Source: Actinomycetota bacterium
GTDB taxonomy: Bacteria; Actinomycetota; Actinomycetes; Nanopelagicales; Nanopelagicaceae
Assembly (NCBI GenBank): GCA_003569265.1
Contig: BGON01000001.1
Coordinates: forward strand, 62,001 to 126,000
Length of the DNA stretch: 64,000 nucleotides
Direction: 5' to 3'
Shown: positions 53,462 to 63,820 of the stretch, piece after piece
Layout: every line of letters starts with the position of its first letter
How positions within the stretch are numbered: the first letter of the stretch is position 1
The notes under the pieces: model-generated
The model's database searches: none
The model's input: only the letters and a program-made list of their open reading frames with translations
What the model was told of the DNA's origin: nothing
Translations under genes and position numbers: made by a program

Positions 53462-54883
53462 ATGGAAAAGTTAGCTAACTTCATTAATGGCAAGGCCGTC
53501 GACTCAACATCCGGAGAAACTTCGCCACTTATCAACCCAGCAACTGGCAAAGAGTATGCCCGTGCACCTAAATCTAATGCTGCAGATATTGATTTGGCAT
53601 TCAAAGCTGCAAGTAATGCATTTCCAGGTTGGCGCGATTCTACTCCATCACAGCGTCAAAAAGCTTTACTGAAAATCGCAGATGCTATCGAATCTCGCGC
53701 AGATGAAATCATTGCAATTGAACAACAAACACCGGTAAGCCAATCTCTTTAACTACTTCTGAAGAAGTTCCACCTATGGTGGATCAAATTAGATTCTTTG
53801 CAGGTGCTGCACGAAATCTAGAAGGTAGTCTGCCGGCGAATACATGCCTGGTATGACTTCAATGATTCGACGCGAACCAGTCGGAGTTATTGGACAAGTA
53901 ACCCCTTGGAACTATCCGATGATGATGGCTGTGTGGAAGTGGGCTCCAGCCAATTGCTGCAGGAAATACTGTTGTTTAAAGCCAAGTGATACAACTCCAG
54001 CATCAACTGTGTGGATGGCAAATGTGATGTCAGAGTTTTTGCCAGCAGGTGTTTTCAATGTTGTTTGTGGTGAACGTGAAACAGGAAGAATGCTTGTTGA
54101 ACACAAGCGCCCTGACATGGTTTCAATTACAGGTTCAGTAGGTGCTGGAGTACAAGTTGCTCAATCTGCTGCCACACAACTCAAGCGAGTGCACCTTGAA
54201 CTCGGCGGCAAAGCTCCTGTGGTTGTTTTTGCAGATGCAGATTTAGCTGCTGCAGCTGAAGGCATTGCCATCGCTGGTTATTTCAACGCCGGCCAGGACT
54301 GCACAGCTGCCACACGAGTGATCGTTGAAGCCAGTGTTTATGATGATTTTGTCGCTCTCTTGAGCGAGCAGGCTAAGGGCATTGCTATTGGCTCTCCTGC
54401 AGAAGATGTTTCTTGGGGCCAGTTAATAATGCTAATCAGTTAGCCCGTGTCAGCGCCTTTTTTGATCGCCTGCCTTCCCACGCCAAAGTGATGACCGGTG
54501 GAAAGGCTCTGGATAAGCCAGGTTTCTTCTTCCCAGCAACTGTTGTCGCCGACCTGAAGCAAGATGACGAAATGATCCAGAGTGAAATCTTTGGTCCAGT
54601 CATTACTGTTCAAAAATTTAGCGATGAAGCAGATGCGATTTCAAAGGCCAATGGGGTTGAGTATGGCCTGGCCTCGAGCATTTGGACTAAGGACCATGGC
54701 CGTGCGATGAGATTGGCCAAGGCCTTTGACTTTGGTTGCGTCTGGATCAACACCCATATACCTGTGGTTGCCGAGATGCCACACGGCGGATTCAAGCGCT
54801 CGGGTTATGGCAAGGATCTTTCTTCATATGGATTTGAAGATTACACACGAATCAAACACGTCATGACCAACCTTGGGGCGTAG
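53462..54883 (+). pseudogene. Aldehyde dehydrogenase (aminobutyraldehyde/betaine-aldehyde type), multiply frameshifted
   Basis: Three open pieces join to one ALDH of about 475 residues. Family blocks are VTPWNYPMMMAVWKWAPA, LELGGKAPVVVFADADLA, the catalytic cysteine in FNAGQDCTAATRV, and HGGFKRSGYGKDLSSYG. Breaks are: an A lost in a run near 53727-53729, a base lost near 53827-53829, a C gained near 53949-53951 and a T lost near 53975-53977 (which cancel, leaving a garbled stretch), and a base lost near 54415-54420. The likely role is oxidation of aminobutyraldehyde from putrescine to GABA, given its neighbours. TAGGCT ends seven bases before the ATG. The breaks may be sequencing errors or real decay. 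Confidence 0.82.
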
Positions 54884-54922
54884 TATTTCGCCCAAGAACC
54901 CGAACTAATAAGGAGCACATCA

Positions 54923-56097
54923 ATGGCAAAAGAGCGTTCACTTTCACCTGAAGCACGTTCAATACTTGGAACGCAAGTTTCACGTCGTGCTGTTTTAGCA
55001 GGAGCAGGCGGAATTGGTGCAGCAGGGTTATTAGCTGCGTGCGGTGGTGGTGGAGATAGTGCCTCTGCAGAAAACACTGTGCGCTGGGGTAATGGCCTTT
55101 GTATCTAGATTTTGATGAAGAATCAAAGACTTATCCAACTCTTGTTAAGTTCTCAAAGCAAAGCGGAATTGATGCAAAGTATTTTGAAGATTACAACGAC
55201 AACGATGAGTTCTTCGGAAAAGTTCAAGCGCAACTAAAGCTTGGCGAAGATATTGGTTATGACGTTGTCACACCAACTGACTGGATGGCAGCTCGCTGGA
55301 TCCGTTTGGGATATGCACAAAAGTATGACACTGCAAACATTCCAAATAAAGTAAACATTCTTGATTCACTTGCTTCACCTTCATATGATCCAAAGCGTGA
55401 GTCCACTCTTACATGGCAGGGCATTATGGGTGGATTTGGTTGGAATGTTCAAAAGAATCCAAAGGGAATTCGCACACTCGATGACTTATTTGCGCCTCAG
55501 AACAAGGGAAAGATCGTTGTTCTGACAGAAATGCGCGACACAATTGGTGTGATTTTGTTAGGTCAAGGAATTGATATTACTAAGGTCACTGAAGATCAGT
55601 TTATGAACGCCGTTGATTTCATGGCCAAAAAAATCTCTGATGGATGGATTCGCGGTGTTAAGGGCAATGAATATGCAGAAGACCTTACTTCAGGGGATGC
55701 AACTGCAGTTATCGGCTGGTCTGGCGATATGTTCATTCTTGCATCTGAAAATGAAGGAAAGTTTGATTTCGCAATTCCAGAATCAGGCGGAACTATCTCA
55801 GGTGATAACTTGATGATTCCATCGACCGCATCTGCTGCCGGCAAGACAAATGGCGAGAAAATGATCAATTACTACTACGACCCAGCAGTTGCTGCAGAAG
55901 TTGCTGCTTATGTTAACTATGTGTGTCCAGTAAAGGGTGCACAAGCTGAGATGGAAAAGATTGCTCCTGAGCTTGCAACAAGTGAATACATCTTCCCAAC
56001 TGAAAAGACATCATCTCGTCTTAATGTCTTCCGTTCTCTCACACCAGATGAAGAGACAAAGTGGGCTGAAGCCTTCCAGCAAGCTCAAGGAAACTAG
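54923..56097 (+). pseudogene. potD: Spermidine/putrescine-type ABC transporter substrate-binding lipoprotein, one frameshift
   Basis: A 390-residue solute-binding protein split by one base. The first piece has a twin-arginine-like SRRAVLAGAG segment and a lipobox LLAAC, then ends at WGNGLCI. Adding one T near 55093 restores NWPLYLDFDEESKTYPT, as in PotD proteins, and continues to 56097. The mature protein would sit on the outside of the membrane and bind polyamines for PotABC. AAGGAG precedes ATG 54923. Polyamine specificity is inferred from the operon and PotD-like sequence. Confidence 0.82.
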
Positions 56098-57245
56098 TGT
56101 CGAAGGATCCAATAACTGCAAGGGGAGATCTTCGTCTAACTCGCATTACGAAGTCATATGGTGACTTCACTGCGGTAGATGATTTAACTCTTACGATTCC
56201 AAAAGGATCTTTCTTTGCATTGCTTGGCCCTTCAGGGTGTGGTAAAACTACAACGCTTCGTATGGTTGCAGGTTTAGAAGAGCCAACAGTTGGAAGTATT
56301 CACTTGGGTGATACGGACATTACAACAACACGTCCCTACCAGCGCCCAATTAATACCGTTTTTCAAAACTATGCGCTATTTCCACATTTAACTATCTTTG
56401 AAAACATCGCTTTTGGACTTCGCCGTCGGGGAATCAAAGATGTGAAGGAGCAAGTCGATAAGGTTTTAAACCTTGTTGAGCTTCCACATTTAGCTGAGCG
56501 CAAGCCAACGCAACTATCGGGTGGTCAACAACAGCGCATCGCACTTGCTCGCGCAATTGTTAACCGTCCTGCGCTGCTGCTACTTGATGAACCGCTAGGT
56601 GCACTTGATCTCAAGTTGCGTCGTCAGATGCAGATCGAACTCAAGTGGATTCAGCGTGAAGTTGGCTTAACTTTCGTTCACGTAACACACGATCAAGAAG
56701 AAGCTATGACTATGGCTGACACCATCGCAGTTATGAATGAGGGCAAGATTGAACAAATGGGATCACCAGCAGATCTCTATGACAATCCTGAAACAGCTTT
56801 TGTTGCCAACTTCCTGGGTCAATCTAATTTAATTAAGGGCAAAATCGATGGCAATGATGGAGATAATTTAGTTGTTGATCTCTATGGCCAAAAGATTTCT
56901 ATGCCAAAAAAGCGCAGCCATGCAGTTGATAATTCACTCTATGCAGGAATTCGTCCAGAGAAGTTTAGAATTTCGCGCCTTGGTACAGCAGTTAGAGGCA
57001 ATACTCTTACTGGCGGACATATCGAGGATGTTTCATATATTGGCGTGAGTACGCAATATGTGGTTGCCATGCCTTGGGGCCAGGAAGTAATGGTCTTTGA
57101 GCAAAATGATGATGGTGTTGCACCATTTGATAAAGGCGATGAAGTAAATATTTCATGGGAACCAAACTTCACATTTGGTCTGCGTGGCGATGAGGATGTT
57201 GACGCCGGTACAGAAGTTAATCCTGAGGAATTAGAGGAGGAATAA
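56097..57245 (+). CDS. potA: Spermidine/putrescine ABC transporter ATP-binding protein
   Basis: A 382-residue ABC ATPase: Walker A GPSGCGKTTT, Q-loop NTVFQNYALFPH, signature LSGGQQQR, Walker B LLLLDEPLGALD, switch VTHDQEEAM, and a C-terminal TOBE domain (about 290-365). It powers the PotBC channel at the cytoplasmic face. GTG 56097 shares a base with the potD stop TAG. The acidic C-terminal tail runs into the Shine-Dalgarno of potB. Confidence 0.93.
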   Translation: MSKDPITARGDLRLTRITKSYGDFTAVDDLTLTIPKGSFFALLGPSGCGKTTTLRMVAGLEEPTVGSIHLGDTDITTTRPYQRPINTVFQNYALFPHLTIFENIAFGLRRRGIKDVKEQVDKVLNLVELPHLAERKPTQLSGGQQQRIALARAIVNRPALLLLDEPLGALDLKLRRQMQIELKWIQREVGLTFVHVTHDQEEAMTMADTIAVMNEGKIEQMGSPADLYDNPETAFVANFLGQSNLIKGKIDGNDGDNLVVDLYGQKISMPKKRSHAVDNSLYAGIRPEKFRISRLGTAVRGNTLTGGHIEDVSYIGVSTQYVVAMPWGQEVMVFEQNDDGVAPFDKGDEVNISWEPNFTFGLRGDEDVDAGTEVNPEELEEE

Positions 57246-57246
57246 C

Positions 57247-58101
57247 GTGTCCTTTCCAAAGGTACGTGTTCCTTACCTGCTTCTCCTTCCAGGTTTTGCT
57301 TTTCTCTTTACTTTTTTCATCCTTCCCATTATTAATCTTGCTCAAACTTCTACACAGACGCCCGTAGCAGGTGGCGATACAGGTGAATACGAACAAACTC
57401 TTGCCTTTGGTAACTACATTCAAGCATTTGTCGAAAACAAGGAACAGTTTGGTCGATCATTTCTCTATGCAAGTTTGGCTACGATATTTGCTTTAGCTAT
57501 TGCATACCCATTGGCCTATGCAATCGCCTTTAAATCAGGAAAATTCAAAAACATTCTCCTTGTATTAGTTGTTGCTCCTTTCTTTACTTCCTTCCTGCTA
57601 CGTACTATTGCTTGGAAGCAGATTCTTGGTGAAGAAGGTTTCGTTGTTCCAGGCCTTCGTGCCCTCAACATTATTGGCCAGCAGACCACGCTTACTTCAA
57701 CTTCGGTAGCAGTTGTGGCTGGTATGACCTATAACTTCTTACCTTTTATGACTCTTCCGCTATATGCATCACTAGAGCGAATCGACCCTCGCACAATTGA
57801 GGCAGCTGGCGATCTCTATGCCAATGGGATAACAGCATTTCGCCGGGTGACCGTTCCACTTTCTTTGCCAGGTGTAGTTGCTGGAACCCTTCTTACATTT
57901 ATTCCAGCTGCTGGTGACTATGTGAACGCGGCGATTTTGGGAAGTCCTAACACAAAAATGATTGGTAACGTGATTGAGTCACGCTATTTCAAGATTGTTG
58001 ATTATCCAACGGCAGCTGCGCTCTCCTTCACGCTGATGGCAGCGATCTTAATTCTCGTTACTTTATATATTCGCAAAGCAGGAACGGAGGAGTTGGTATG
58101 A
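57247..58101 (+). CDS. potB: Spermidine/putrescine ABC transporter permease
   Basis: A 284-residue permease with about six membrane helices. The EAA loop that docks on PotA reads IEAAGDLYANGITAFRRVTVPLS. GTG 57247 is preceded by GGAGGAA, an unusually strong ribosome site whose bases belong to the potA tail. It overlaps potC by ATGA. Confidence 0.92.
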   Translation: MSFPKVRVPYLLLLPGFAFLFTFFILPIINLAQTSTQTPVAGGDTGEYEQTLAFGNYIQAFVENKEQFGRSFLYASLATIFALAIAYPLAYAIAFKSGKFKNILLVLVVAPFFTSFLLRTIAWKQILGEEGFVVPGLRALNIIGQQTTLTSTSVAVVAGMTYNFLPFMTLPLYASLERIDPRTIEAAGDLYANGITAFRRVTVPLSLPGVVAGTLLTFIPAAGDYVNAAILGSPNTKMIGNVIESRYFKIVDYPTAAALSFTLMAAILILVTLYIRKAGTEELV

Positions 58102-58934
58102 GCCAAAAGATTAAGGACGCCTCCATCCCAACTATTCCAGCTAAGGCTCGATTCTCCCGTTGGTTTGGGCGCAACTTGCTGCGTATTTATATGATCTTTG
58201 GTTTCACATACCTTTTTATTCCAGTTGCTTACACATTTGTCTTCTCATTTAATGACTCAGGAAAAAGCAATTTGATCTGGAAGGGCTTCACATTAAGTAA
58301 TTGGCAAAACCCTTGCGGAGCGCCGGAGGTTTGTAACGCCCTTGGTAATTCAATAAAGATTGGCTTACTTGCAACTATTTTCTCAACAATTCTTGGCACA
58401 ATGATTGCCTTTGCTCTTGGGCGATATAAGTTCAAGGGCCGCTCTAGTTCAAATCTGCTTATCTTTTTACCGATGGCAACTCCTGAGATTGTTCTCGGTG
58501 CTTCACTACTTTCATTGTTCTTAGTGTTCAAGATTAATCCGGGCTTCTGGCCAACAGTTGTTGCACACGTAGTATTTTGTATCTCCTTTGTTGTGGTTAC
58601 AGTAAAGGCCCGTATTGCATCCCTTGATCCACGTCTTGAACAGGCAGCTATGGATCTCTATGCCAATGAACTTGAAACATTCCGCAAAGTTACTTTGCCA
58701 TTAGTAGCACCTGGAATTGCAGGGGCTGCTCTGCTGGCCTTTAGCCTGTCTTTTGATGATTTTATTATTACTAATTTCAACTCAGGAACCCTGATTACAT
58801 TCCCTAAATTTGTATATGTTTCTGCCGCACGGGGAATTCCTGCACAAGCTAATGTGATTGGTTCTGCGATGTTTTTCTTGGCATTAGCCATAGTTATTGC
58901 GAGTCAACTAGTAAAACGCAAGAAAACCCGCTAA
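58098..58934 (+). CDS. potC: Spermidine/putrescine ABC transporter permease
   Basis: A 278-residue second permease with six predicted helices; the EAA loop is LEQAAMDLYANELETFRKVT. SFDDFIITNFNSG is a PotC-like stretch. It pairs with PotB to form the channel. A 130-base gap with hairpin-forming sequence separates it from the amine oxidase gene. Confidence 0.92.
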   Translation: MSQKIKDASIPTIPAKARFSRWFGRNLLRIYMIFGFTYLFIPVAYTFVFSFNDSGKSNLIWKGFTLSNWQNPCGAPEVCNALGNSIKIGLLATIFSTILGTMIAFALGRYKFKGRSSSNLLIFLPMATPEIVLGASLLSLFLVFKINPGFWPTVVAHVVFCISFVVVTVKARIASLDPRLEQAAMDLYANELETFRKVTLPLVAPGIAGAALLAFSLSFDDFIITNFNSGTLITFPKFVYVSAARGIPAQANVIGSAMFFLALAIVIASQLVKRKKTR

Positions 58935-58985
58935 TATTTCGCTAGTCCACGACGAACTACAGGTTGTTTAAGAAAATCTGCGCTG

Positions 58986-59062
58986 TGGGGTTAGGTTCCG
59001 GAGGACCCGGGCCAACTACGAGTAGTGATTGAAGGGGTGATTCCGGTCAAGGCCGGATAGCG
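58986..59062 (+). promoter_or_regulatory. Hairpin-rich leader before the amine oxidase gene
   Basis: Three stems lie in a row: GGTTC/GGACC (58994-59007, loop CGGA), ACTA/TAGT (59015-59026, loop CGAG) and TCCGG/CCGGA (59042-59057, loop TCAAGG). The first can swap with GGGT/ACCC (58988-59008). The last stem's 3' arm holds the only GGA close to the start codon, so it could hide the ribosome site. It is noticeably GC-richer than its surroundings. No known riboswitch consensus was recognised with confidence. Confidence 0.4.
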
Positions 59063-59064
59063 CG

Positions 59065-60477
59065 ATGGCAACCATCGACCCTTTCGTTCTCAAGCATCTC
59101 TCACAGATGCAGCCGGCTTTGTATTGGCTGGATGAAGATCCCCTTGAACCACAACCAAATCCAACTTTAATTGGTGATGTCACCACAGATTTGTGTGTGG
59201 TGGGTGCTGGCTATACCGGTTTATGGACTGCATTAATTGCAAAAGAACAGAATCCAGAACGCGAAGTAATTATTGTTGAGCAACGTGAAACTGGCGCGGG
59301 TGCCTCAGGGCGAAATGGCGGATTTTGTAGCTATTCATTGACCCACGGTTTTATGAATGGATACAGCAGATTTAAAGATGAGATGGCTGTTATTGAACGT
59401 CTGGGTCGAGAGAATTTAGATCTCATTGAAGAAACTATCAAACGATATGGGATTGACTGTCAATTTGAATGGACCGGCGAGCTACGAATTGCCAATGAAG
59501 AGTGGCAGATTCAAGGCCTAGTAGATGAGGCAAATCTTCGAAACTCTTTTGGAGACAACGTTGAAGTTCTCAATCAAGATGAAATACAGGCACGGGTGCA
59601 CTCACCGTTATCCAAGGCAGCACTATGGGATCCAGATGGAACTGCTTTAGTAGATCCAGCCAGATTGGTCTGGGGATTAGAAAGAGCATGTTTGAAATTG
59701 GGCGTGAAGATATTTGAAAATACCCATGTTGAGTGGTTAGAGCACACAAGTGGCGCAATGATTGTGCACACACCTTATGGTTCTGTTTATGCACAAAAAG
59801 TTGCACTTGCAACCAATGTCTTTAAATCCCTAGTTAAACGCGCTCACAAATATGTTGTGCCGGTTTATGACTTTCAATTAGTCACAGAACCTTTAACTAA
59901 AGAACAGATGAAATCCATTGGTTGGGATGGCCGTGAGGGTCTATCAGAGGCTGGAAACCAATTCCATTATTACCGTTTAACTCAAGATAATGAGATTTTA
60001 TGGGGCGGATATGATGCTATTTATAATTTCCGCGGCAAAGTGCGACAAGAATATGAAACAGATGCTGAGACGTATGCACATTTGGCAGAAGCGTTCTTAG
60101 AAACTTTCCCGCAGTTAAAAGGAGTGAAGTTCACACATGGTTGGGGCGGAGCAATTGATACATGTTCACGATTCTCGCCATTTTGGGGGAAAGCCTATGG
60201 TGGACGGGTGGCATATGTGTTGGGCTTTACTGGCTTAGGTGTTGGCTCGACTAGATTTGGTGCACAAGTGATGTTGGATCTTCTGGATAAGGTTGATAAC
60301 GAACGCACTCGTTTGAAGATGGTTAGAAGCAAGCCGCTGCCATTTCCCCCTGAGCCGTTGAAGTTTATTTTTATCCGCTTTACGCAGTGGTCAATCAACA
60401 GGGCCGATCAAAATCAAGGCAAGCGCAATTTATGGCTGAGATTGCTTGATGTTTTGGGCTTGGGCTTTGATTCTTAA
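59065..60477 (+). CDS. FAD-dependent amine oxidoreductase (DAO family, gamma-glutamylputrescine oxidase-like)
   Basis: A 470-residue flavoprotein. The dinucleotide motif VVGAGYTGLWTA lies near residue 47, followed by EQRETGAGASGRNGGF, the family's FAD-contact segment, and FTGLGVGSTRFG near the C terminus. Such enzymes oxidise secondary amines; next to polyamine transport, ALDH and ureohydrolase genes, putrescine or its gamma-glutamyl derivative is the likely substrate. No gamma-glutamylputrescine synthetase is present in the window, so a direct amine substrate is equally possible. Confidence 0.84.
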   Translation: MATIDPFVLKHLSQMQPALYWLDEDPLEPQPNPTLIGDVTTDLCVVGAGYTGLWTALIAKEQNPEREVIIVEQRETGAGASGRNGGFCSYSLTHGFMNGYSRFKDEMAVIERLGRENLDLIEETIKRYGIDCQFEWTGELRIANEEWQIQGLVDEANLRNSFGDNVEVLNQDEIQARVHSPLSKAALWDPDGTALVDPARLVWGLERACLKLGVKIFENTHVEWLEHTSGAMIVHTPYGSVYAQKVALATNVFKSLVKRAHKYVVPVYDFQLVTEPLTKEQMKSIGWDGREGLSEAGNQFHYYRLTQDNEILWGGYDAIYNFRGKVRQEYETDAETYAHLAEAFLETFPQLKGVKFTHGWGGAIDTCSRFSPFWGKAYGGRVAYVLGFTGLGVGSTRFGAQVMLDLLDKVDNERTRLKMVRSKPLPFPPEPLKFIFIRFTQWSINRADQNQGKRNLWLRLLDVLGLGFDS

Positions 60478-60499
60478 GCTTTACCTCTATTCTTAAGCC

Positions 60500-61498
60500 A
60501 TGGTTAATCACGGCAATATGTATGGGCCCGATTTCACATTTCTTGGAATCGAGCGCTGTGATTTAGAAATTCCTTCGACCTATGCCGATGCTGATGTGGT
60601 CATTGTTGGTGCACCCATTGATAGCGGAACATCACATCGATCAGGTGCAAAGTTTGGTCCTCAAGCAATACGTGGAGGAGATTATCTTCCTCATGATGCT
60701 GAGCGTCCACATTTAGCTTTGCGCATTGATGCATTAAAGGAGATGAAAGTTGTTGATGCGGGAGATCTATTAATGCCCGGTAGTGATTTAGTTGCCTCGC
60801 TAGAAGTATTAGCTCAAGCTACAGAAAAGATCTCACGAGCAGGTGCAATTCCCGTAATTCTTGGTGGAGATCATTCAATCGCATCTGCAGATGTTGCAGG
60901 AATCGCACGTCATCGCGGTATGGGCAAGATTTCAATGATTCACTTTGATGCACATGCCGATACTGGCGAAGATCAATGGGGAGCATTAGTTGGTCATGGC
61001 ACACCAATGCGTCGCTTGATTGACACAGGAACAGTGCGCGGAGATCGTTTCTTACAGTTAGGTTTGCGCGGTTATTGGCCAGATGCAAAAACCCTAGATT
61101 GGATGCGCGATCAAGGAATGCGCTCATATGAAATGACTGAGATTCACCACCGCGGACTCAATACTGTCCTAGATGAATCATTTTCGATTCTAACCAATGA
61201 GTGCGATGGCGTTTTCTTATCTGTAGATATCGATGTCGTTGATCCAGGAATGGCTCCAGGAACAGGAACTCCCGAACCAGGGGGAATGACTAGTCGTGAG
61301 CTTTTAGAGTCTGTGCGCAGAATCTGTCTTGAACTACCTATTGTGGGTATTGATGTTGTTGAAGTTGCACCTGCTTTTGATAGTGCGGATATAACAGCAA
61401 TTTTGGCGAACCGAGTTGTTTTAGAGGCGCTGAGTGCGATTGCAAAACGCCGTTCAGGAACTAAGTACTCCCCAACACAAAATCTTCTGGATCGATAA
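60500..61498 (+). CDS. speB: Ureohydrolase of the agmatinase family
   Basis: A 332-residue manganese hydrolase. The metal motifs are GGDHSIASAD, HFDAHADTGED and SVDIDVVDPGMAPG. Agmatinase releases urea from agmatine to give putrescine, which would feed the oxidase upstream; guanidinobutyrase, guanidinopropionase and guanidine hydrolase share the fold, so specificity is not fixed. TATTCT ends six bases before ATG 60500, suggesting a separate leaderless start. The stop codon is directly followed by the dxr ATG. Confidence 0.87.
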   Translation: MVNHGNMYGPDFTFLGIERCDLEIPSTYADADVVIVGAPIDSGTSHRSGAKFGPQAIRGGDYLPHDAERPHLALRIDALKEMKVVDAGDLLMPGSDLVASLEVLAQATEKISRAGAIPVILGGDHSIASADVAGIARHRGMGKISMIHFDAHADTGEDQWGALVGHGTPMRRLIDTGTVRGDRFLQLGLRGYWPDAKTLDWMRDQGMRSYEMTEIHHRGLNTVLDESFSILTNECDGVFLSVDIDVVDPGMAPGTGTPEPGGMTSRELLESVRRICLELPIVGIDVVEVAPAFDSADITAILANRVVLEALSAIAKRRSGTKYSPTQNLLDR

Positions 61499-62643
61499 AT
61501 GCGTGATGTAGTTATTTTGGGCTCAACAGGCTCAATTGGAGTTCAGGTCCTTGAAGTCATTGCAAGTAATCCGCAGCTATTTAGAGTCGTCGCAATTTCA
61601 TCGGCAGGAAGTAACCCAGAACTAGTTATTGCCCAGGCTAAGCAATTTAAGGTTTCACATGTTGGCGTCGTAAATAATGCAGAAGTGGTGAGCAAAGCAT
61701 TGCCTGGAATCACAGTCATTGACGGAGCGAAGGCTTCTACGGAAATCGCGGCAATAAACTGTGATGTTGTAGTCAATGCAATACAGGTTCAATTGGTCTT
61801 GGCCCAACCCTTGCAGCCCTAGATGCCGGTAACACGCTTGCTCTTGCCAATAAAGAATCACTAGTTGCTGCTGGAGAATTAGTTATGTCCAGAGCTAGAG
61901 AGCATCAGATTATTCCTGTTGACTCTGAACATAGTGCGATTTTTCAATCTGCATTAGCTGGTAAGAGATCTGAAATAAAGAAGATTGTTTTAACAGCTAG
62001 TGGGGGAGCATTTAGAGATCGCTCCAATCTTGATGGAATTACAGTCGAAGATGCACTTAAGCATCCGACATGGTCAATGGGGGCTGTTGTTACGGTTAAC
62101 TCAGCAACCCTTGTTAACAAGGGTCTTGAAATCATTGAGGCACATTACTTATTTGATTTGCCATACTCAAGCATTGAAGCTGTGATTCATCCACAATCTG
62201 TTGTTCATTCACTTGTTGAATTCAATGATGGCTCAACTATTGCCCAGGCTAGTCCACCAAATATGAGAGGTGCCATTGCATATGCAATGAACTGGCCAGA
62301 TCGATTGAGTAATTCAACTCCGCCGATTGATTGGTCAACCCCACATTCATGGAGCTTTGCACCTATTGATGCCAGACAATTTCCAAGCATTGATTTAGCG
62401 CGCCACTGCGGTGAGATTGGTGGAGGATTGCCTGCGATATTTAATGCTGCTAATGAGGCGGCAGTTGCTGCATTTATATCAAAGAAGCTGGAATTTAAAT
62501 CTATTATTGAAGTTATTGCCACCGTTGTGCAAGATCTTGAGAAAGATTCACCGAAAACTCTCAGAGATTTAGCTGATGTCAGTGCCCTAGAACATGATGC
62601 TCGCACACGTGCACAAGCACATCTACTACGATTGGCCCCATAA
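61499..62643 (+). pseudogene. dxr: 1-deoxy-D-xylulose 5-phosphate reductoisomerase, one frameshift
   Basis: A protein of about 380 residues of the MEP isoprenoid pathway, split by one lost base. The NADPH motif ILGSTGSIGVQ is at the start. After VVVNAI the frame breaks near 61783; adding one A gives NAITGSIGLGPTLAALDAG, then ANKESLVAAGE, SEHSAIFQ and TASGGAFRD in the second piece. Both pieces are fully conserved, which is unexpected for an inactive gene whose product is normally essential. A sequencing error in an AA run is the simplest explanation. It is coupled to the protease gene (TAATG). Confidence 0.9.
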
Positions 62644-63788
62644 TGCAGATCATCGGAATTCTTGGCTTTATTGCCGCCTTACTTCTCTCTGTCATGATTC
62701 ATGAGTTTGGCCATTACCTCACCGCTAAACGCTATGGAATGAAGGTCAGCGAATTCTTCTTAGGATTTGGTTCACGGATTTGGTCGACCAAGCGGGGTGA
62801 GACTGAGTTTGGTCTCAAAGCGATTCCTGCAGGTGGCTATTGCAAGATTGAAGGCATGACGCCAAATGATGTGATGCCTGAAGGTGAAGAGTCACGTGCT
62901 TTCTATACAGCCAAATCTTCACAGAAGTTAATTGTGCTTGGCGCTGGCTCTTTTCTTCATTTTGTTCTTGGCTACATTCTTCTCTTCGTTCTATTTGCTG
63001 GAGTGGGTACTAATCAACTCCTTCCAACAATTAATCAGGTAGTAAAAGGATCAGCGGCTCAATCTGTCGGCATCCTTGCTGGAGATGAAGTTCTAGCTAT
63101 TAATGGCAAGCAAATTGATAATTGGTATAAGGATGTGCAGATAATTCGTAACTCCAAAGGAGCACCTTTAACTTTGTTGATTAAGCGCGGCACAGAAGAG
63201 ATTACTATTTCTGCCTCAGCCAAACTTGAAACTATTGATGGTACGGAGCGCTATGTGCTTGGAATTATTAATGATGTTGGTATTAAGCGCTCTGACCTTG
63301 CTACTGCAGCCAAAAATTCAGCAATCATTACCAAGGATTTCTTAGTTCAAAGCGTTAAGTCACTTATAAAGCTTCCTTCAAAGATCCCTGCATTGTGGGG
63401 ACAGGCCGTATCTGGGGAAACCCGCGATCCAAATGGTTTAGTTGGTGTTGTTGGTGTTGCACGAGTATCTGGACAGGCAGTTGGTAGTGATGCGCTTTCG
63501 ATAACTGAGCGTCTATCAACATTTATTTTGATTATTGCTAGTTTAAATATCTTTGTTGGTCTATTTAATCTATTGCCTATATTGCCACTTGATGGTGGCC
63601 ATATGGCAGTTGCTATTGCCGATGAGATTCGTGCATTTATTGCGCGCCTTCGTGGCCGAGCACGCCCGGCAGCAATTGATGTGACTTTGCTGACCCCAAT
63701 CACCATGGTTGTCTTCGTTATCCTGGCAGCCCTTACGGTTCTGCTCCTGATTGCAGACATCGTTAACCCAGTCATACTTAATCTTTAG
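62643..63788 (+). CDS. Site-2 membrane metalloprotease (RseP/Rip1 family, M50)
   Basis: A 381-residue intramembrane protease. HEFGH at residues 20-24 in the first helix and the [12 protein letters not shown] motif near the end supply the zinc site. A PDZ domain lies near residues 125-200. It cuts anti-sigma factors and other membrane proteins; the homologue Rip1 of M. tuberculosis lies between dxr and ispG as here. Substrates in this organism are unknown. Confidence 0.92.
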   Translation: MQIIGILGFIAALLLSVMIHEFGHYLTAKRYGMKVSEFFLGFGSRIWSTKRGETEFGLKAIPAGGYCKIEGMTPNDVMPEGEESRAFYTAKSSQKLIVLGAGSFLHFVLGYILLFVLFAGVGTNQLLPTINQVVKGSAAQSVGILAGDEVLAINGKQIDNWYKDVQIIRNSKGAPLTLLIKRGTEEITISASAKLETIDGTERYVLGIINDVGIKRSDLATAAKNSAIITKDFLVQSVKSLIKLPSKIPALWGQAVSGETRDPNGLVGVVGVARVSGQAVGSDALSITERLSTFILIIASLNIFVGLFNLLPILPLDGGHMAVAIADEIRAFIARLRGRARPAAIDVTLLTPITMVVFVILAALTVLLLIADIVNPVILNL

Positions 63789-63820
63789 CACAACGTGCAT
63801 TCTTACGGCACAATAGCGCC

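Noticed and set aside
58981-59062. Guanidine (ykkC) riboswitch
   Set aside because: TTAGGTTCCGG and nearby bases recall the CTAGGGTTCCG core, but the following conserved segments (such as GGTCCGAGAG) are not present in the right order.
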